Shown: positions 16,077 to 25,994, counted from the stretch's first letter. The stretch: DNA of 56,608 nucleotides from Geothermobacter hydrogeniphilus (GCF_002898515.1 NZ_PPFX01000026.1:1-56608), one strand, 5' to 3'. Made by a program: numbers and translations. Notes: generated by a model not told the origin, from the letters alone.

Positions 16077-17401
16077 TCAGGTGTCATCAGCGCCAGGTAG
16101 ATGTCCATCACGTTGGTGCGGGTCGGCCCGGTGATCAGCAGGTCGCCGGTGGCGCGGTGGAAAGGGTAGCTGTCGTTGTTGTCGAGGCGGGATTCCGCGA
16201 TCTGTCCCATCTCCCGGCCGCGGTCGATGCTGCCGCCGTCGACGATGGCACCGGCGGCGTCGGTCGGGCCGTCAGTGCCGTCAGTGCCGGCGGCCAGGAT
16301 CACGATGTTGTCCCGGCCGTTGATGGCCAGCGCTGCGGCCAGGGCGAATTCCTGGTTGCGACCGCCTTTTCCGTTGCCGGTCAGGGTGACGGTGGTTTCC
16401 CCGCCGGCCAGCAGACAGGTCGGTCGGCAAACCGGTCGAGAGGCCGCCGCGGCCAGTTGCCGGGCCGCCTCTCGGGCTTCTCCGCACAACGGGTGATCGA
16501 CAACCCGGCACTCATAGCCGAGTTCTTCGGCCTTCTGGCGCGCGGCCTCCAGCGCGGAAGCGTTGCCGGCGATGATCCGGGTTCGGCCGTTTGCCGGGAA
16601 CTCCTCCGGTTCCGGGGTTTCCGCCCGTTGCCCGATCCGGCCAGCGTGCAGGTGGTCCCTGACGGTTCGGGGACAGCGTTGCAGAATTTTGTAGCCGCGA
16701 AGAATCTCTTCGGCTTCGCCATAGCGGGTCGGGTCGGGAACGGTCGGCCCCGAGGCGATAACATCGAGCGGGTCGCCGATGACATCCGAGATCACCAGGG
16801 TCAGCATCGTGGCCGGTGCCGCCCGCTGCGCCAGTTGCCCCCCCTTGACGGCGGAAAGGTGTTTGCGGACGCAGTTGATTGCGCCGATGTCGGCGCCGCA
16901 GGCGAGCAGCAGGTCGGTGGTGATGACCTTGTCGGCCAGGCTCAGACCTTCCGCCGGGGCGGCCAGCAACGCCGACCCGCCGCCTGACAGCAGGGTGATG
17001 ACCAGATCGTCGGCGGTCGCCTTGTCCACGAGTTCAAGAATCTGCCGGGTGGCCCGTACTCCACGTCGGTCGGGGATGGGATGGGCGGCTTCCCGCAACT
17101 GGATATGATCAAGGGGCAGCCCGTGGCCATCCTTGGTGACGATCAGTCCCTCGCTGATCCGTGGCCCGAGGATCTCTTCCACGGCCCGTGCCATCGGCGC
17201 CGCTGCCTTGCCCGCACCGATCACCAAGATGCGGCCGGAAGGGAGGGGAGTCTCCACGTCCAGCAGTCTGAGCCGGGTTCGATCAACCAGCAGCCGCAGG
17301 CTGTTTTTGACCGCGACCGCCGGATCGACGGCGGCAACAGCAGCCCGGAAGATTGTTTCGGCATGGTTGCGCAGCTGCTTGTTTTTTGTCTTCAGATTCA
17401 A
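16070..17401 (-). CDS. Glycerate 2-kinase, DUF4147/MOFRL family
   Basis: This cytoplasmic kinase makes 2-phosphoglycerate from glycerate, linking the serine or glyoxylate routes to glycolysis. The N-terminal half (DUF4147) carries VIGAGKAAAPMA with the catalytic Lys, LLSGGGSALL and CVRKHLSAVKGGQLA. The C-terminal MOFRL domain has LLAGGETTVTL, GKGGRNQEFAL and AAGTDGTDGPTDAAGA. The start is unclear. No in-frame ATG exists near the N terminus. TTG 17401 gives 443 residues, the usual family length, while GTG 17524 gives 484. A strong AGGAGG-like site (17466-17472) has no in-frame start at a normal distance. It is divergent from the LysR gene, whose product may control it (inference). Confidence 0.9.
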   Translation of the reverse strand: MNLKTKNKQLRNHAETIFRAAVAAVDPAVAVKNSLRLLVDRTRLRLLDVETPLPSGRILVIGAGKAAAPMARAVEEILGPRISEGLIVTKDGHGLPLDHIQLREAAHPIPDRRGVRATRQILELVDKATADDLVITLLSGGGSALLAAPAEGLSLADKVITTDLLLACGADIGAINCVRKHLSAVKGGQLAQRAAPATMLTLVISDVIGDPLDVIASGPTVPDPTRYGEAEEILRGYKILQRCPRTVRDHLHAGRIGQRAETPEPEEFPANGRTRIIAGNASALEAARQKAEELGYECRVVDHPLCGEAREAARQLAAAASRPVCRPTCLLAGGETTVTLTGNGKGGRNQEFALAAALAINGRDNIVILAAGTDGTDGPTDAAGAIVDGGSIDRGREMGQIAESRLDNNDSYPFHRATGDLLITGPTRTNVMDIYLALMTPET

Positions 17402-17587
17402 GGAAAAACCAGCGGATTCAAAAACGGAATTGTCAAAATCGATGTTCGGTTCTTTCTGTGATCTATCCTCCTCAGCGCCCGCGTTAAAAAGGTCTTTCTG
17501 GCATCCCCGGCCTCTTTGTGGCACATTGGGGCGATTGTAGCAGGGGCTCCTGCCGGCCTGAGGTGTTTATCTGAGGATTGTTGCGCG

Positions 17588-18496
17588 ATGGATATCAAAC
17601 GTCTGACCCTGTTCTGCAAGATTGTTGAACTGAAAAGCTTTACCCGTGCCGCTGAAGCGGTCCATCTGAGTCAGCCTTCGGTCAGTGAACAGTTGCGGCT
17701 GCTCGAAGAATCGGTCGGCGAACGGTTGCTCGACCGGATGGGGCGGGAGGTTGTCCCCACCCCGGCCGGTCGCAAACTCTATCCCTATGCGCGGCAGATC
17801 CTGCAGTTGCGGGAAGAGGCCCGGCAGGCGATGGCCACCTTCCGGGGCGAGTTGGCCGGAACTTTGAGCATCGGTGCCAGCACCATTCCCGGCACCTATA
17901 TCCTGCCCGGCGTGATTCAGCAGTTCCGGCAGCAGTATCCCGCCTGCCGGATTTCGATCCGGATTGCCGGTAGCGGTGCGATTGTGCAGGGAGTGCTGGA
18001 GAGCGACTATGAATTCGGCCTGACCGGAAGCCGCTTTCGCGAGACACGCTGCGCGTTCGAACCGCTGTGGGACGATCAACTGGCTGTCATTCTGCCGGTC
18101 GGTCACCCGCTGGCGGGATTGCCGGAATTGCCGCCGGAGCAACTCGGGAATCTCCCGTTCGTGCAACGGGAGGTTGATTCCGGAACCCGGGTTTTTTCCG
18201 AAACCGCCCTGCGCGAGGCTGGTTGCGATCCCGGCAGTCTGCGGATCGTAGCCGAATTCGGCAGCAATGAAGCGGTGCGCCAGGCGGTGCTGGCCGGACT
18301 CGGCGCGGGGATTCTCAGCCTGCGGGCGGTGGCGTCTGAGCTGGATCGCGGCGAGTTGGTCGCCCTGCCGGTCCGTGGGACGCGCATGCGTCGTTCCTTT
18401 TACCTGGTTCAGCGTCGAAAACGTCAGCTTTCTCCCCTGGCCGAAGCCTTCCTGGTCCATATGCGGAAGGCGGCGAATTCAGCTCCGGGGGTCTGA
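17588..18496 (+). CDS. LysR-family transcriptional regulator
   Basis: This is a 302-residue DNA-binding regulator. The N-terminal winged helix-turn-helix is complete: FCKIVELKSFTRAAEAVHLSQPSVSEQLRLLEE. A linker helix and a periplasmic-binding-protein-like effector domain follow (about 90-295, with GTLSIGASTIPGTYILP). The first 80 residues resemble the CysB/CysL group and regulators found with selenium metabolism, but no ligand can be assigned. ATG 17588 is the natural family start; the frame is open from 17516. It is divergent from the glycerate kinase gene and convergent with the NtrC-type gene, overlapping the latter by 18 bases. Confidence 0.92.
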   Translation: MDIKRLTLFCKIVELKSFTRAAEAVHLSQPSVSEQLRLLEESVGERLLDRMGREVVPTPAGRKLYPYARQILQLREEARQAMATFRGELAGTLSIGASTIPGTYILPGVIQQFRQQYPACRISIRIAGSGAIVQGVLESDYEFGLTGSRFRETRCAFEPLWDDQLAVILPVGHPLAGLPELPPEQLGNLPFVQREVDSGTRVFSETALREAGCDPGSLRIVAEFGSNEAVRQAVLAGLGAGILSLRAVASELDRGELVALPVRGTRMRRSFYLVQRRKRQLSPLAEAFLVHMRKAANSAPGV

Positions 18497-19885
18497 CAGC
18501 TCTTCCTGCAGCCCGAGCCGCTTGATTTTCTCGACCAGGGTGGTGCGGTTGATACCGAGCAGGGCGGCAGCCCTGGCCTTGATACCGTTGCCGATTCTGA
18601 GTGCGTCGCGAATCAGTTCTCGTTCCATCTCGGCGACAGTCGCCGGCATGTCGATCCCTCTTTCCGTGACCCGGGGGGCGATGCGGTCGTCGCCGGCATC
18701 CTCATCCAGCCCGCCGATATCGGGCGGCAGATCCGCTCTGCCGATGCGGTCCCCGTCGGTCAGGGCGACGCTGCGTTCAATCACATTTTCCATCTCCCTG
18801 ACATTGCCCGGCCAGTCATAATTTTCCAGCGCCTGCATGGCTTCGGGAGAGACCGACATCAGGTTGCGTTGCATCTCCTGACAGCTCTTCTGCAGGAAAT
18901 GTCTGACCAGCAGGGGGATGTCCTCGCGCCGTTCGCGCAACGGCGGCAGCAGGATCGGGATGACGTTGAGACGGTAGTAGAGGTCTTCCCGAAACCGCCC
19001 CGCCCTGACATCGGCTTCCAGGTCGGCGTTGGTTGCCGAAATAACCCGGACGTTGATCTTGATCGGCTTCCTGCCGCCGACCCGTTCGATTTCCTGTTCC
19101 TGCAGGACCCGCAGCAGTTTCATCTGCAGGGGAGGGGGCATGGTGCCGATTTCATCGAGAAAAACAGTACCGCCATCGGCCAACTCGAATTTACCCGGTT
19201 TGTCGGCAACGGCGCCGGTAAAAGCACCCCGGACATGTCCGAACAGCTCACTTTCGAGCAGCTCGGCCGGGATCGCTCCACAGTTGATGGCAATGATCGG
19301 CTTGTTGCGGCGGGTGCCGTTAAAGTGGATGGCGCGGGCGACCAGTTCCTTGCCGGTACCGGATTCACCGAGAATGAGGATGGTTGAATCGGTGTGAACA
19401 ATCTTCTCCAGCCGGGAAAAGACCCGTTGCATGGCCGGGCCGTGGCCGATGATGTTGTCGAAGGCGTATTTGCCGCGCAGTTGCTGTCGAAGATAGAGAT
19501 TTTCCGCCACCAGCTGGCTTTTTTCCAGGGCCTTGGTGACGATAATCTTCAGTTTTTCGAAATCGATCGGTTTGGTGATGTAGTCGAAGGCCCCTTCCTT
19601 CATCGATTCGACGGCTGTTTCCGCCGATGCGTTGCCGGTAATCAGGACCACATTGGTGTAGGGATAGTCGATCTTGACCCGTTTGAGGATATCGATGCCG
19701 CTGACGCCCGGCAAAAAAAGATCCGTGATCACAACCGCGTACGGGGTCTGCTGAAGGACTTTCAAGGCTTCTTCGCCGGTGCCGACCGCTTCGACCTGGA
19801 AGCCGCTTCCGGTCAGCAGCAGGGATAGTGCTTCCCGGTTGTGCGGTTCGTCATCGATGAGAAGAATCTGTGCCAGTTGTTTCAT
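18479..19885 (-). CDS. NtrC-type sigma-54-dependent response regulator
   Basis: The 468-residue protein has a receiver (residues 1-120; DDE pocket, Asp in VITDLFLPG, Lys in YITKPID), a central AAA+ sigma-54 activation domain (about 140-375; Walker [15 protein letters not shown] loop contacting sigma-54, Walker B GGTVFLDE, arginine-finger region FREDLYYRL), and a C-terminal Fis-type helix-turn-helix (IKARAAALLGINRTTLVEKIK). It should activate RpoN promoters on phosphorylation. No kinase gene is adjacent. ATG 19885 has GGGGGAG in front of it, while GTG 19888 is possible. It is transcribed away from nfeD. Confidence 0.96.
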   Translation of the reverse strand: MKQLAQILLIDDEPHNREALSLLLTGSGFQVEAVGTGEEALKVLQQTPYAVVITDLFLPGVSGIDILKRVKIDYPYTNVVLITGNASAETAVESMKEGAFDYITKPIDFEKLKIIVTKALEKSQLVAENLYLRQQLRGKYAFDNIIGHGPAMQRVFSRLEKIVHTDSTILILGESGTGKELVARAIHFNGTRRNKPIIAINCGAIPAELLESELFGHVRGAFTGAVADKPGKFELADGGTVFLDEIGTMPPPLQMKLLRVLQEQEIERVGGRKPIKINVRVISATNADLEADVRAGRFREDLYYRLNVIPILLPPLRERREDIPLLVRHFLQKSCQEMQRNLMSVSPEAMQALENYDWPGNVREMENVIERSVALTDGDRIGRADLPPDIGGLDEDAGDDRIAPRVTERGIDMPATVAEMERELIRDALRIGNGIKARAAALLGINRTTLVEKIKRLGLQEELSDPRS

Positions 19886-19974
19886 CACTCCCCCTGGTCC
19901 GTCATTTCATTGACGGGGTCAGCTTAACATCAAAACTCCCGTTTCTGCAATCCCGAACAATCTTTCGGTCGGGT

Positions 19975-20002
19975 TTGACTCCCCCTTCCGGGTTGTTACA
20001 CT
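19975..20002 (+). promoter_or_regulatory. Candidate promoter of nfeD, placing transcription start at the ATG
   Basis: TTGACT (19975-19980) and TACACT (19997-20002) are 16 bases apart, a good sigma-70-type match. The expected transcription start is 20008-20010, which coincides with the nfeD ATG at 20009. There is no ribosome binding site before that ATG, so the transcript may be leaderless. Confidence 0.5.
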
Positions 20003-20008
20003 TTCAAC

Positions 20009-21355
20009 ATGAGGTTTTTCCTTGTTCTCACGGCCCTGTTGGCACCCCTGTTATGGGTTGCTTCACCGGCTGCCGCAGACAAGAGTATCCGCGCGGTACG
20101 TTGGAGCGGTGCCATCAACCCTGTCGCCGGGCAGTTTATCAGTGAACAGATCGCCGCGGCCAATCGTGAAAATGTCGCTTTTCTTCTCGAACTGGATACC
20201 CCGGGCGGCCTCGATACCGCCATGCGCCAGATTATCCAGGCCCAGCTCGGCTCCCGGGTGCCGGTCATTGTCTATGTTTCTCCGTCCGGCGCCAGGGCGG
20301 CTTCCGCAGGCGCCCTGATAACCCTGGCGGCTGATTTTGCCGCCATGGCTCCAGGTACCAATATCGGTGCCGCGCATCCGGTCACCATCGGTCCCGGAGT
20401 CGGCAATAAAAAAGATGACAAGGGCGGGGAAGACGTGATGACCACCAAGGTGGTCAACGATGCTGTCGCTTATGCCCGCAGCATTGCCGAACAGCGCGGC
20501 CGCGACCTGGATTGGGCGGAAGAAATCGTCAGAAAAAGTATTTCCACGCCGGCCAGTGAGGCGGTCAAGCGGGGCGTTGTCGACCTGATGGCGGAGAGTA
20601 CTCCGGAGTTGATTCAAGCCCTTGCGGGTCGCAGCTATCAGCGGTCGGGGGAAGAGCGGATTTTTGCTCCAGGTCGTGCCGACATCGACTACCGGCAGAT
20701 GGATTGGCGGCAGGAGATTCTCAACACTCTCGGCAATCCGAACATCGCCTACATGCTGTTGATGCTCGGTATTCTCGGCATCTTTTTTGAGATTTCCCAG
20801 CCGGGTGTGATTTTTCCCGGCGCCATCGGCGCCATTGCCCTGCTTCTGGCCTTTTTCGGTCTGCAGACCCTGCCGGTCAACTACGTCGGTGTGCTGCTGA
20901 TTCTGGTCGGCGTGGTACTGTTTATTCTGGAAGTCAAGGTTGCTTCCTACGGCATGCTGACCGTTGGCGGCATCCTCGCCCTGACACTCGGTTCGTTAAT
21001 GCTGATCGGCGGTGATAACCCCGCCCTGCAGATTTCCAGGGTGGTGATCGCCGCCTCGGTTGCTGTCTTCAGCAGTTTCTTCCTGCTGGCGATGTTTTTC
21101 GTCGTGCGCACCCAGAAGACGCTGTCTGTCGCGGGGCGTGAAGGCATGGTCGGGGATGTCGGCGAAGCATTGACTCCCTTTCCCGGTGAAGGCCGGGTCT
21201 TTGTCCATGGAGAATATTGGGATGCCGTTGGTGATGATGAGATCAGTGCGGGAGACAAGATCGTGGTCCAGGGCATGTTGCCCCATATGCGGCTCAGGAT
21301 TGGTCGCGCAGATGACAACAGAAATCCGGGAATAACCGAAAGGGGACCTGAATGA
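20009..21355 (+). CDS. NfeD-family membrane-bound serine protease (ClpP class, long form)
   Basis: The 448-residue product has a signal peptide ([21 protein letters not shown]). A ClpP-like protease domain follows (about 25-215), with ELDTPGG and the [11 protein letters not shown] segment carrying the expected catalytic Ser. A block of four to five membrane segments comes next (about 240-370), and the protein ends in a C-terminal OB-fold NfeD domain (about 380-440; [19 protein letters not shown]). Long-form NfeD proteases work with a stomatin/slipin partner and cleave its C-terminal hydrophobic region. The partner gene overlaps this stop codon here. The start at 20009 is fixed by the signal peptide. 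Confidence 0.93.
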   Translation: MRFFLVLTALLAPLLWVASPAAADKSIRAVRWSGAINPVAGQFISEQIAAANRENVAFLLELDTPGGLDTAMRQIIQAQLGSRVPVIVYVSPSGARAASAGALITLAADFAAMAPGTNIGAAHPVTIGPGVGNKKDDKGGEDVMTTKVVNDAVAYARSIAEQRGRDLDWAEEIVRKSISTPASEAVKRGVVDLMAESTPELIQALAGRSYQRSGEERIFAPGRADIDYRQMDWRQEILNTLGNPNIAYMLLMLGILGIFFEISQPGVIFPGAIGAIALLLAFFGLQTLPVNYVGVLLILVGVVLFILEVKVASYGMLTVGGILALTLGSLMLIGGDNPALQISRVVIAASVAVFSSFFLLAMFFVVRTQKTLSVAGREGMVGDVGEALTPFPGEGRVFVHGEYWDAVGDDEISAGDKIVVQGMLPHMRLRIGRADDNRNPGITERGPE

Positions 21356-22140
21356 TGATTCCAGTCGGATTGGTCGGATGGGCGGTCGCGTTTGCGATCG
21401 TGGTGCTTCTGATCGGCAGCGCGGTCAGAATACTGCTTGAATATGAACGCGGGGTTATCTTTCGTCTTGGACGTTTTGCCGGCGTCAAGGGACCGGGGCT
21501 GCGCTTCATCATCCCGGTGATCGATAAGCTGGTCAAGGTCAGTCTGCGAACGGTGGCGATGGATGTCCCGCCGCAGGATGTCATTACCCGCGACAATGTT
21601 TCGGTGAAGGTCAACGCGGTGCTATATTTCCGGGTGCTGGAACCGGAGAAATCACTGATTGACGTCGAAAATTATCTTTACGCGACCAGTCAGCTGGCTC
21701 AGACCACTCTGCGCAGCGTTCTCGGTCAGTCAGAGCTTGACGAGTTGCTGATTCATCGCGACAAGATCAATTCCGAACTGCAGAAGATTCTTGATCGACA
21801 GACCGATGCCTGGGGGGTCAAGGTCAGCAATGTCGAAGTCAAGCATATCGACCTGCCGGTCGAGATGCAGCGCGCCATGGCCCGCCAGGCCGAGGCGGAG
21901 CGTGAGCGCCGGGCGAAGGTCATTCATGCCGAGGGTGAATTGCAGGCTTCGGTCAAGCTTTCCGAAGCAGCCAAGATTATCAATCGGGAAAATGGCGCCC
22001 TGCAGTTGCGCTATCTCCAGACCCTGACTGAAATCGCCACCGAGAAGAATTCGACCATACTCTTCCCATTGCCGATCGAACTGGTCAAACCCTTTATCGA
22101 GTTCGGCAAACATGATGTCGAACCAGCCTCCGAATCGTGA
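21352..22140 (+). CDS. Slipin / SPFH (band 7, stomatin-like) membrane protein
   Basis: This is a 262-residue protein anchored by one N-terminal hydrophobic helix ([20 protein letters not shown]), followed by an SPFH domain ([20 protein letters not shown], then [21 protein letters not shown]) and a helical coiled-coil region rich in Ala, Glu and Arg ([21 protein letters not shown]). It should oligomerise in the inner membrane and organise lipid or protein microdomains. It is translationally coupled to nfeD (ATGA) and is the usual substrate or partner of that protease. A second ATG at 21355 is also possible. Confidence 0.95.
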   Translation: MMIPVGLVGWAVAFAIVVLLIGSAVRILLEYERGVIFRLGRFAGVKGPGLRFIIPVIDKLVKVSLRTVAMDVPPQDVITRDNVSVKVNAVLYFRVLEPEKSLIDVENYLYATSQLAQTTLRSVLGQSELDELLIHRDKINSELQKILDRQTDAWGVKVSNVEVKHIDLPVEMQRAMARQAEAERERRAKVIHAEGELQASVKLSEAAKIINRENGALQLRYLQTLTEIATEKNSTILFPLPIELVKPFIEFGKHDVEPASES

Positions 22141-22455
22141 CCATTGAAATGCCCTGACCTGCTGACCTTTCCATTACCATTCCTGGTAATATTCGAGATA
22201 TGGAAGGAAAATTCGCTAAAGGGTATTATCTGAGAAAAGCGGTAATAAAAGCCTTTTGATATCAAAGACTTAGAATGTAAAACAGTTTTTTATATTGACA
22301 GCAACAGGGGGCTTTGTTTAGATGATCGCACTGTTGATACAGCTGTAAGTCTTTAACTTTACAGTGGAATTTTAGTTTCGATAAAATATTTCGGGATTTG
22401 ATCTGTTTCGTTTTAGCGAGGCAAAAAACAGTGGCCATACTCTGGAGGAGGTTTC
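22141..22455 (+). promoter_or_regulatory. Pyruvate carboxylase promoter and structured leader
   Basis: This gene-free, AT-rich stretch contains TTGACA (22295-22300), a 17-base spacer and TTAGAT (22318-22323), the best promoter match in the window, which predicts a leader of about 125 bases. Possible operators upstream are a perfect inverted repeat ATTACCA-TTCC-TGGTAAT (22173-22190) and a 12-base palindrome TTTGATATCAAA (22255-22266). Downstream, CTGTAA (22343-22348) pairs with TTACAG (22359-22364) in the leader. No terminator for the slipin gene is obvious. Confidence 0.55.
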
Positions 22456-25400
22456 ATGGCAGTAAAAAAATTCCGTCGTATCATGGCGGCCAACCGCGGG
22501 GAAATCGCAATCCGTATCTTTCGCGCCTGTACCGAACTGGGGATCGGTACGGTCGCGATCTATTCGGAGCAGGATCGCCTTTCGCTGCATCGCTACAAGG
22601 CTGACGAGGCGTACCTGGTCGGCAAGGGGAAGGGGCCGATCGATGCCTACCTCGACTATGAGGAGATCGTCGAACTGGCGCGCCGCAAGGAGGTCGATGC
22701 CATTCATCCCGGCTATGGTTTTCTGGCGGAGAATGCCGAGTTTGCGGAGGCCTGTGAACGGGCCGGTATCGCTTTTATCGGGCCGACGGCACAGGTGATG
22801 CGCGACCTTGGGGATAAGGTCGCCGGGCGCGAGGTCGCGCAACAGGCCGGCGTCCCGCTGGTGCCGGGGACCGAAAAGCCGGTCCAGACCGAAGAAGAGG
22901 CGTTGCTGTTCGCCAGGAATGCCGGCTATCCGATCATCATCAAGGCTTCGGCCGGTGGCGGTGGCCGGGGGATGCGGGTCGTTCGCAACCAGACAGAATT
23001 GAAGGAAGGATTGCGTTCGGCGGCCAGTGAGGCCGAGGCCTCGTTCGGCAACGCGGCCGTGTTTCTCGAACGTTATATCGAGAACCCGAAGCATATCGAA
23101 GTCCAACTGCTCGGCGACCAGCATGGCAACCTGGTTCATTTCTACGAGCGCGACTGCTCGATCCAGCGCCGTCACCAGAAGGTCATCGAAGTCGCCCCGG
23201 CCCTTTCGCTGACCGGGGATCAACGCGACCAGGTGTGTGACTATGCCCTGGCGATCGGTAACGCGGTCGGTTATTCCAATGCCGGAACCGTCGAATTCCT
23301 GATGGATGGTGACGGCAAGTTCTATTTCATCGAGGTGAATCCGCGTATCCAGGTCGAACACACGGTCACCGAACTGGTCACCATGCGCAACCTGGTACAG
23401 GCGCAGATCATGGTGGCTGCGGGTTACAAACTTTCCGATCCCGAAATCGGCATCAGGAGCCAGCAGGACATCGAGCTACGCGGCGCGGCGATTCAGTGCC
23501 GGATCACCACTGAAGACCCGGCCAACAACTTCGCTCCCGATTTCGGAACCCTTAAAGTTTATCGCAGCGCAGCCGGTCTCGGGGTGCGGCTTGATGCCGG
23601 CAGTGCCTATGCCGGTGCCGAAATCACTCCCCATTACGATTCGATGTTGGTCAAGGTTTCAACGTTCGGTCGTGACCTCGTCCAGGCCTCCCGCACCATG
23701 AATCGGGCGTTGCAGGAATTCCGCATCCGCGGGGTGAAAACCAATATCGGGTTCCTGGAAAATGTCATCACCCATCCGGAATTTCTGGCCAGCAACTGCA
23801 ACACCTCCTTCCTTGACAATCATCCCGAGGTTTTTGAACTGGCGGTCAAGAAGGATCGCGCCAACAAGATCCTCTCCTGGATCGGGCATACCACCGTCAA
23901 TGGTTATCCCGGTATCGCGCCGGAAAAGCGGCTGCGGTTCAAGGATCTGCGCGAGCCCGAAGTCCCGGATATTCCTTACGGCAAACAGCTGCCTCGCGGC
24001 AGTCGCGATATCCTGCGTGAAAAGGGGCCCGAGGGCCTGGCCGCATGGGCTCGCGGCAACAAGAGCCTGCTGCTGACCGATACCACCATGCGCGATGCCC
24101 ATCAGTCGTTGATGGCGACCCGTTTTCGGACCCGTGATCTCGATCGGATTGCCAACGCCACCGCGCATCTCGGCGGCGGACTGTTCTCGCTGGAGATGTG
24201 GGGCGGGGCAACCTTTGATGTCTCGATGCGCTTCCTCAATGAGGACCCCTGGGAGAGGCTCGACCGCTTGCGGGCAAAGATTCCCAATATCTGTTTCCAG
24301 ATGCTGCTGCGTGGTTCCAACGCCGTCGGCTATACCAATTATCCGGACAACGTGGTGCAGGAATTCGTCAGGCAGGCGGCGCAAAGCGGGATTGATATCT
24401 TCCGCGTTTTTGATTCGTTGAACTGGACCAGGGGAATGCAGGTCGCCATGGAGGCGGTGTGCAAAGAAGGGGCCGTCTGCGAGGCGGCAATCTGCTACAC
24501 CGGCGATATCCTCGACCCGAAACGGGACAAGTATCCGCTGCAGTACTACGTCGACATGGCGAAGGAACTCGAGAAAATGGGCGCCCATTTCCTCGCCATC
24601 AAGGATATGGCCGGCCTGCTCAAACCGTTTGCTGCTGAAAAACTGGTCAAGGCGCTGAAGAACGAGATCGGCATCCCGGTGCATCTTCACACCCACGATA
24701 CGTCGAGCAACGGTGGCGCGATGCTGATGATGGCCGCCCAGGCCGGAGTCGATATCGTTGATGCGGCACTTTCTTCGGTCTCCGGCCTCACCGCGCAGCC
24801 GAACATGAATGCCCTGTTGGCGGCGCTCGAAGGGTCGATCTGGGATCCGCAGCTCGATCGCGACGGTCTGCAGCATCTGGCCAACTACTGGGAGACGGTA
24901 CGGACCTACTATGCGCCTTTTGAGTCCGAATTGCGCAGCGGCACCGCCCAGGTCTACGAACACGAGATTCCCGGTGGGCAGTACTCCAACTACAAGCCGC
25001 AGGTTGAAGGCCTCGGCCTCGGTCACCGCTGGGAAGAGTGCAAGCAGATGTACCGCAAGGTCAATGACATGTTCGGCGACCTGGTCAAGGTGACCCCGAG
25101 TTCCAAGATTATCGGCGACATGGCGATGTTCATGATCCAGAACAATCTTGAACCCGAGGATGTCATGGAGCGTGGCCACGAATTGACCTTTCCTCAGGGG
25201 GTGATCGACTTCTTCAAGGGGATGATCGGCCAGCCCTACGGCGGGTTCCCGAAAGAATTGCAGAAGATCATTCTCAAGGACGAGGAGCCGCTCACCTGTC
25301 GCCCCGGTGAGTTGCTGGAGCCGGTTGATTTCGAGGCCAAAAAGGTTGAACTGGAGAGAAAACTCGGCCACCAGGTGTCGGACCGGGATGTCCTCTCCGC

Positions 25401-25908
25401 GGTCCTCTATCCCGGCGTTTTCGAGGAGTTCGATCGCCATCGGCAGACCTATTCCGACACCTCGGTGCTGCCGACCCCGGTCTTCTTCTACGGCCTGGAG
25501 GTCGGCGAGGAAGTCACCATTGACATCCAGGAGGGCAAGACCCTGATCATCAAGCTCAACGCCATCGGCCGCGTGCATGAAGACGGCACCCGCAATATCT
25601 ATTACGAACTGAACGGCATGCCGCGTTCGGCCGTGGTGAAGGACCTGTCGGTTGAGACCGAGGGGACGGCTCATGTCAAGGCCGACCCGGATGATGAAAA
25701 ACAGGTCGGAGCGCCGATGCCGGGCAAGATCTTCAAGCTGCTGGTCAATGTTGGTGACGAGGTTGCCGAAGGGGATACGCTGCTGGCCACCGAGGCGATG
25801 AAGATGGAAACCAACGTCAAGGCGAAGCTGGCCGGGACGGTCAAGGAGATTCTCTTTGCCGAAGGGGATCAGGTTGACCAGGATGATCTGCTGGTGGTCC
25901 TCGCCTGA
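22456..25908 (+). CDS. pyc: Pyruvate carboxylase (single-chain, biotin-dependent)
   Basis: This enzyme carboxylates pyruvate to oxaloacetate with ATP and bicarbonate, feeding the TCA cycle and gluconeogenesis. The 1150-residue chain contains a biotin carboxylase domain (about 1-460; ANRGEIAIRIFRAC, ATP loop KASAGGGGRGMR, FIEVNPRIQVEHTVTE), a carboxyltransferase domain (about 540-830; TTMRDAHQSLMATRFR, LFSLEMWGGATFD, HTHDTSSNGGAM, metal-binding His pair HLHTHD), a PC-specific allosteric linker, and a C-terminal biotinyl domain with Lys1116 in EAMKMET. Length and order match the single-subunit type. GGAGGAGG precedes ATG 22456. A strong terminator follows. Confidence 0.98.
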   Translation: MAVKKFRRIMAANRGEIAIRIFRACTELGIGTVAIYSEQDRLSLHRYKADEAYLVGKGKGPIDAYLDYEEIVELARRKEVDAIHPGYGFLAENAEFAEACERAGIAFIGPTAQVMRDLGDKVAGREVAQQAGVPLVPGTEKPVQTEEEALLFARNAGYPIIIKASAGGGGRGMRVVRNQTELKEGLRSAASEAEASFGNAAVFLERYIENPKHIEVQLLGDQHGNLVHFYERDCSIQRRHQKVIEVAPALSLTGDQRDQVCDYALAIGNAVGYSNAGTVEFLMDGDGKFYFIEVNPRIQVEHTVTELVTMRNLVQAQIMVAAGYKLSDPEIGIRSQQDIELRGAAIQCRITTEDPANNFAPDFGTLKVYRSAAGLGVRLDAGSAYAGAEITPHYDSMLVKVSTFGRDLVQASRTMNRALQEFRIRGVKTNIGFLENVITHPEFLASNCNTSFLDNHPEVFELAVKKDRANKILSWIGHTTVNGYPGIAPEKRLRFKDLREPEVPDIPYGKQLPRGSRDILREKGPEGLAAWARGNKSLLLTDTTMRDAHQSLMATRFRTRDLDRIANATAHLGGGLFSLEMWGGATFDVSMRFLNEDPWERLDRLRAKIPNICFQMLLRGSNAVGYTNYPDNVVQEFVRQAAQSGIDIFRVFDSLNWTRGMQVAMEAVCKEGAVCEAAICYTGDILDPKRDKYPLQYYVDMAKELEKMGAHFLAIKDMAGLLKPFAAEKLVKALKNEIGIPVHLHTHDTSSNGGAMLMMAAQAGVDIVDAALSSVSGLTAQPNMNALLAALEGSIWDPQLDRDGLQHLANYWETVRTYYAPFESELRSGTAQVYEHEIPGGQYSNYKPQVEGLGLGHRWEECKQMYRKVNDMFGDLVKVTPSSKIIGDMAMFMIQNNLEPEDVMERGHELTFPQGVIDFFKGMIGQPYGGFPKELQKIILKDEEPLTCRPGELLEPVDFEAKKVELERKLGHQVSDRDVLSAVLYPGVFEEFDRHRQTYSDTSVLPTPVFFYGLEVGEEVTIDIQEGKTLIIKLNAIGRVHEDGTRNIYYELNGMPRSAVVKDLSVETEGTAHVKADPDDEKQVGAPMPGKIFKLLVNVGDEVAEGDTLLATEAMKMETNVKAKLAGTVKEILFAEGDQVDQDDLLVVLA

Positions 25909-25953
25909 CGCCGGAGGAATTTCCCTCCACGATCAGAATCGTCAACATCCCTG

Positions 25954-25986
25954 CCGGCCGGGTTGCAGAACCCGGCCGGTTTTTTG
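25954..25986 (+). terminator. Rho-independent terminator after pyruvate carboxylase
   Basis: CCGGCCGGGTT (25954-25964) pairs perfectly with AACCCGGCCGG (25969-25979) around GCAG, followed by six T. This is a textbook terminator for the pyc transcript. Confidence 0.93.
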
Positions 25987-25994
25987 TCTTTGAC

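Noticed and set aside
17515-17540. TGGCAC-like sequence between the LysR and glycerate kinase genes as a sigma-54 promoter
   Set aside because: The GC of the -12 element is one base out of register and no TTGC is present.
23659-25674. 671-residue minus-strand frame opposite pyruvate carboxylase
   Set aside because: It is a mirror of strongly conserved pyc codons with no domain, signal or ribosome binding site of its own.
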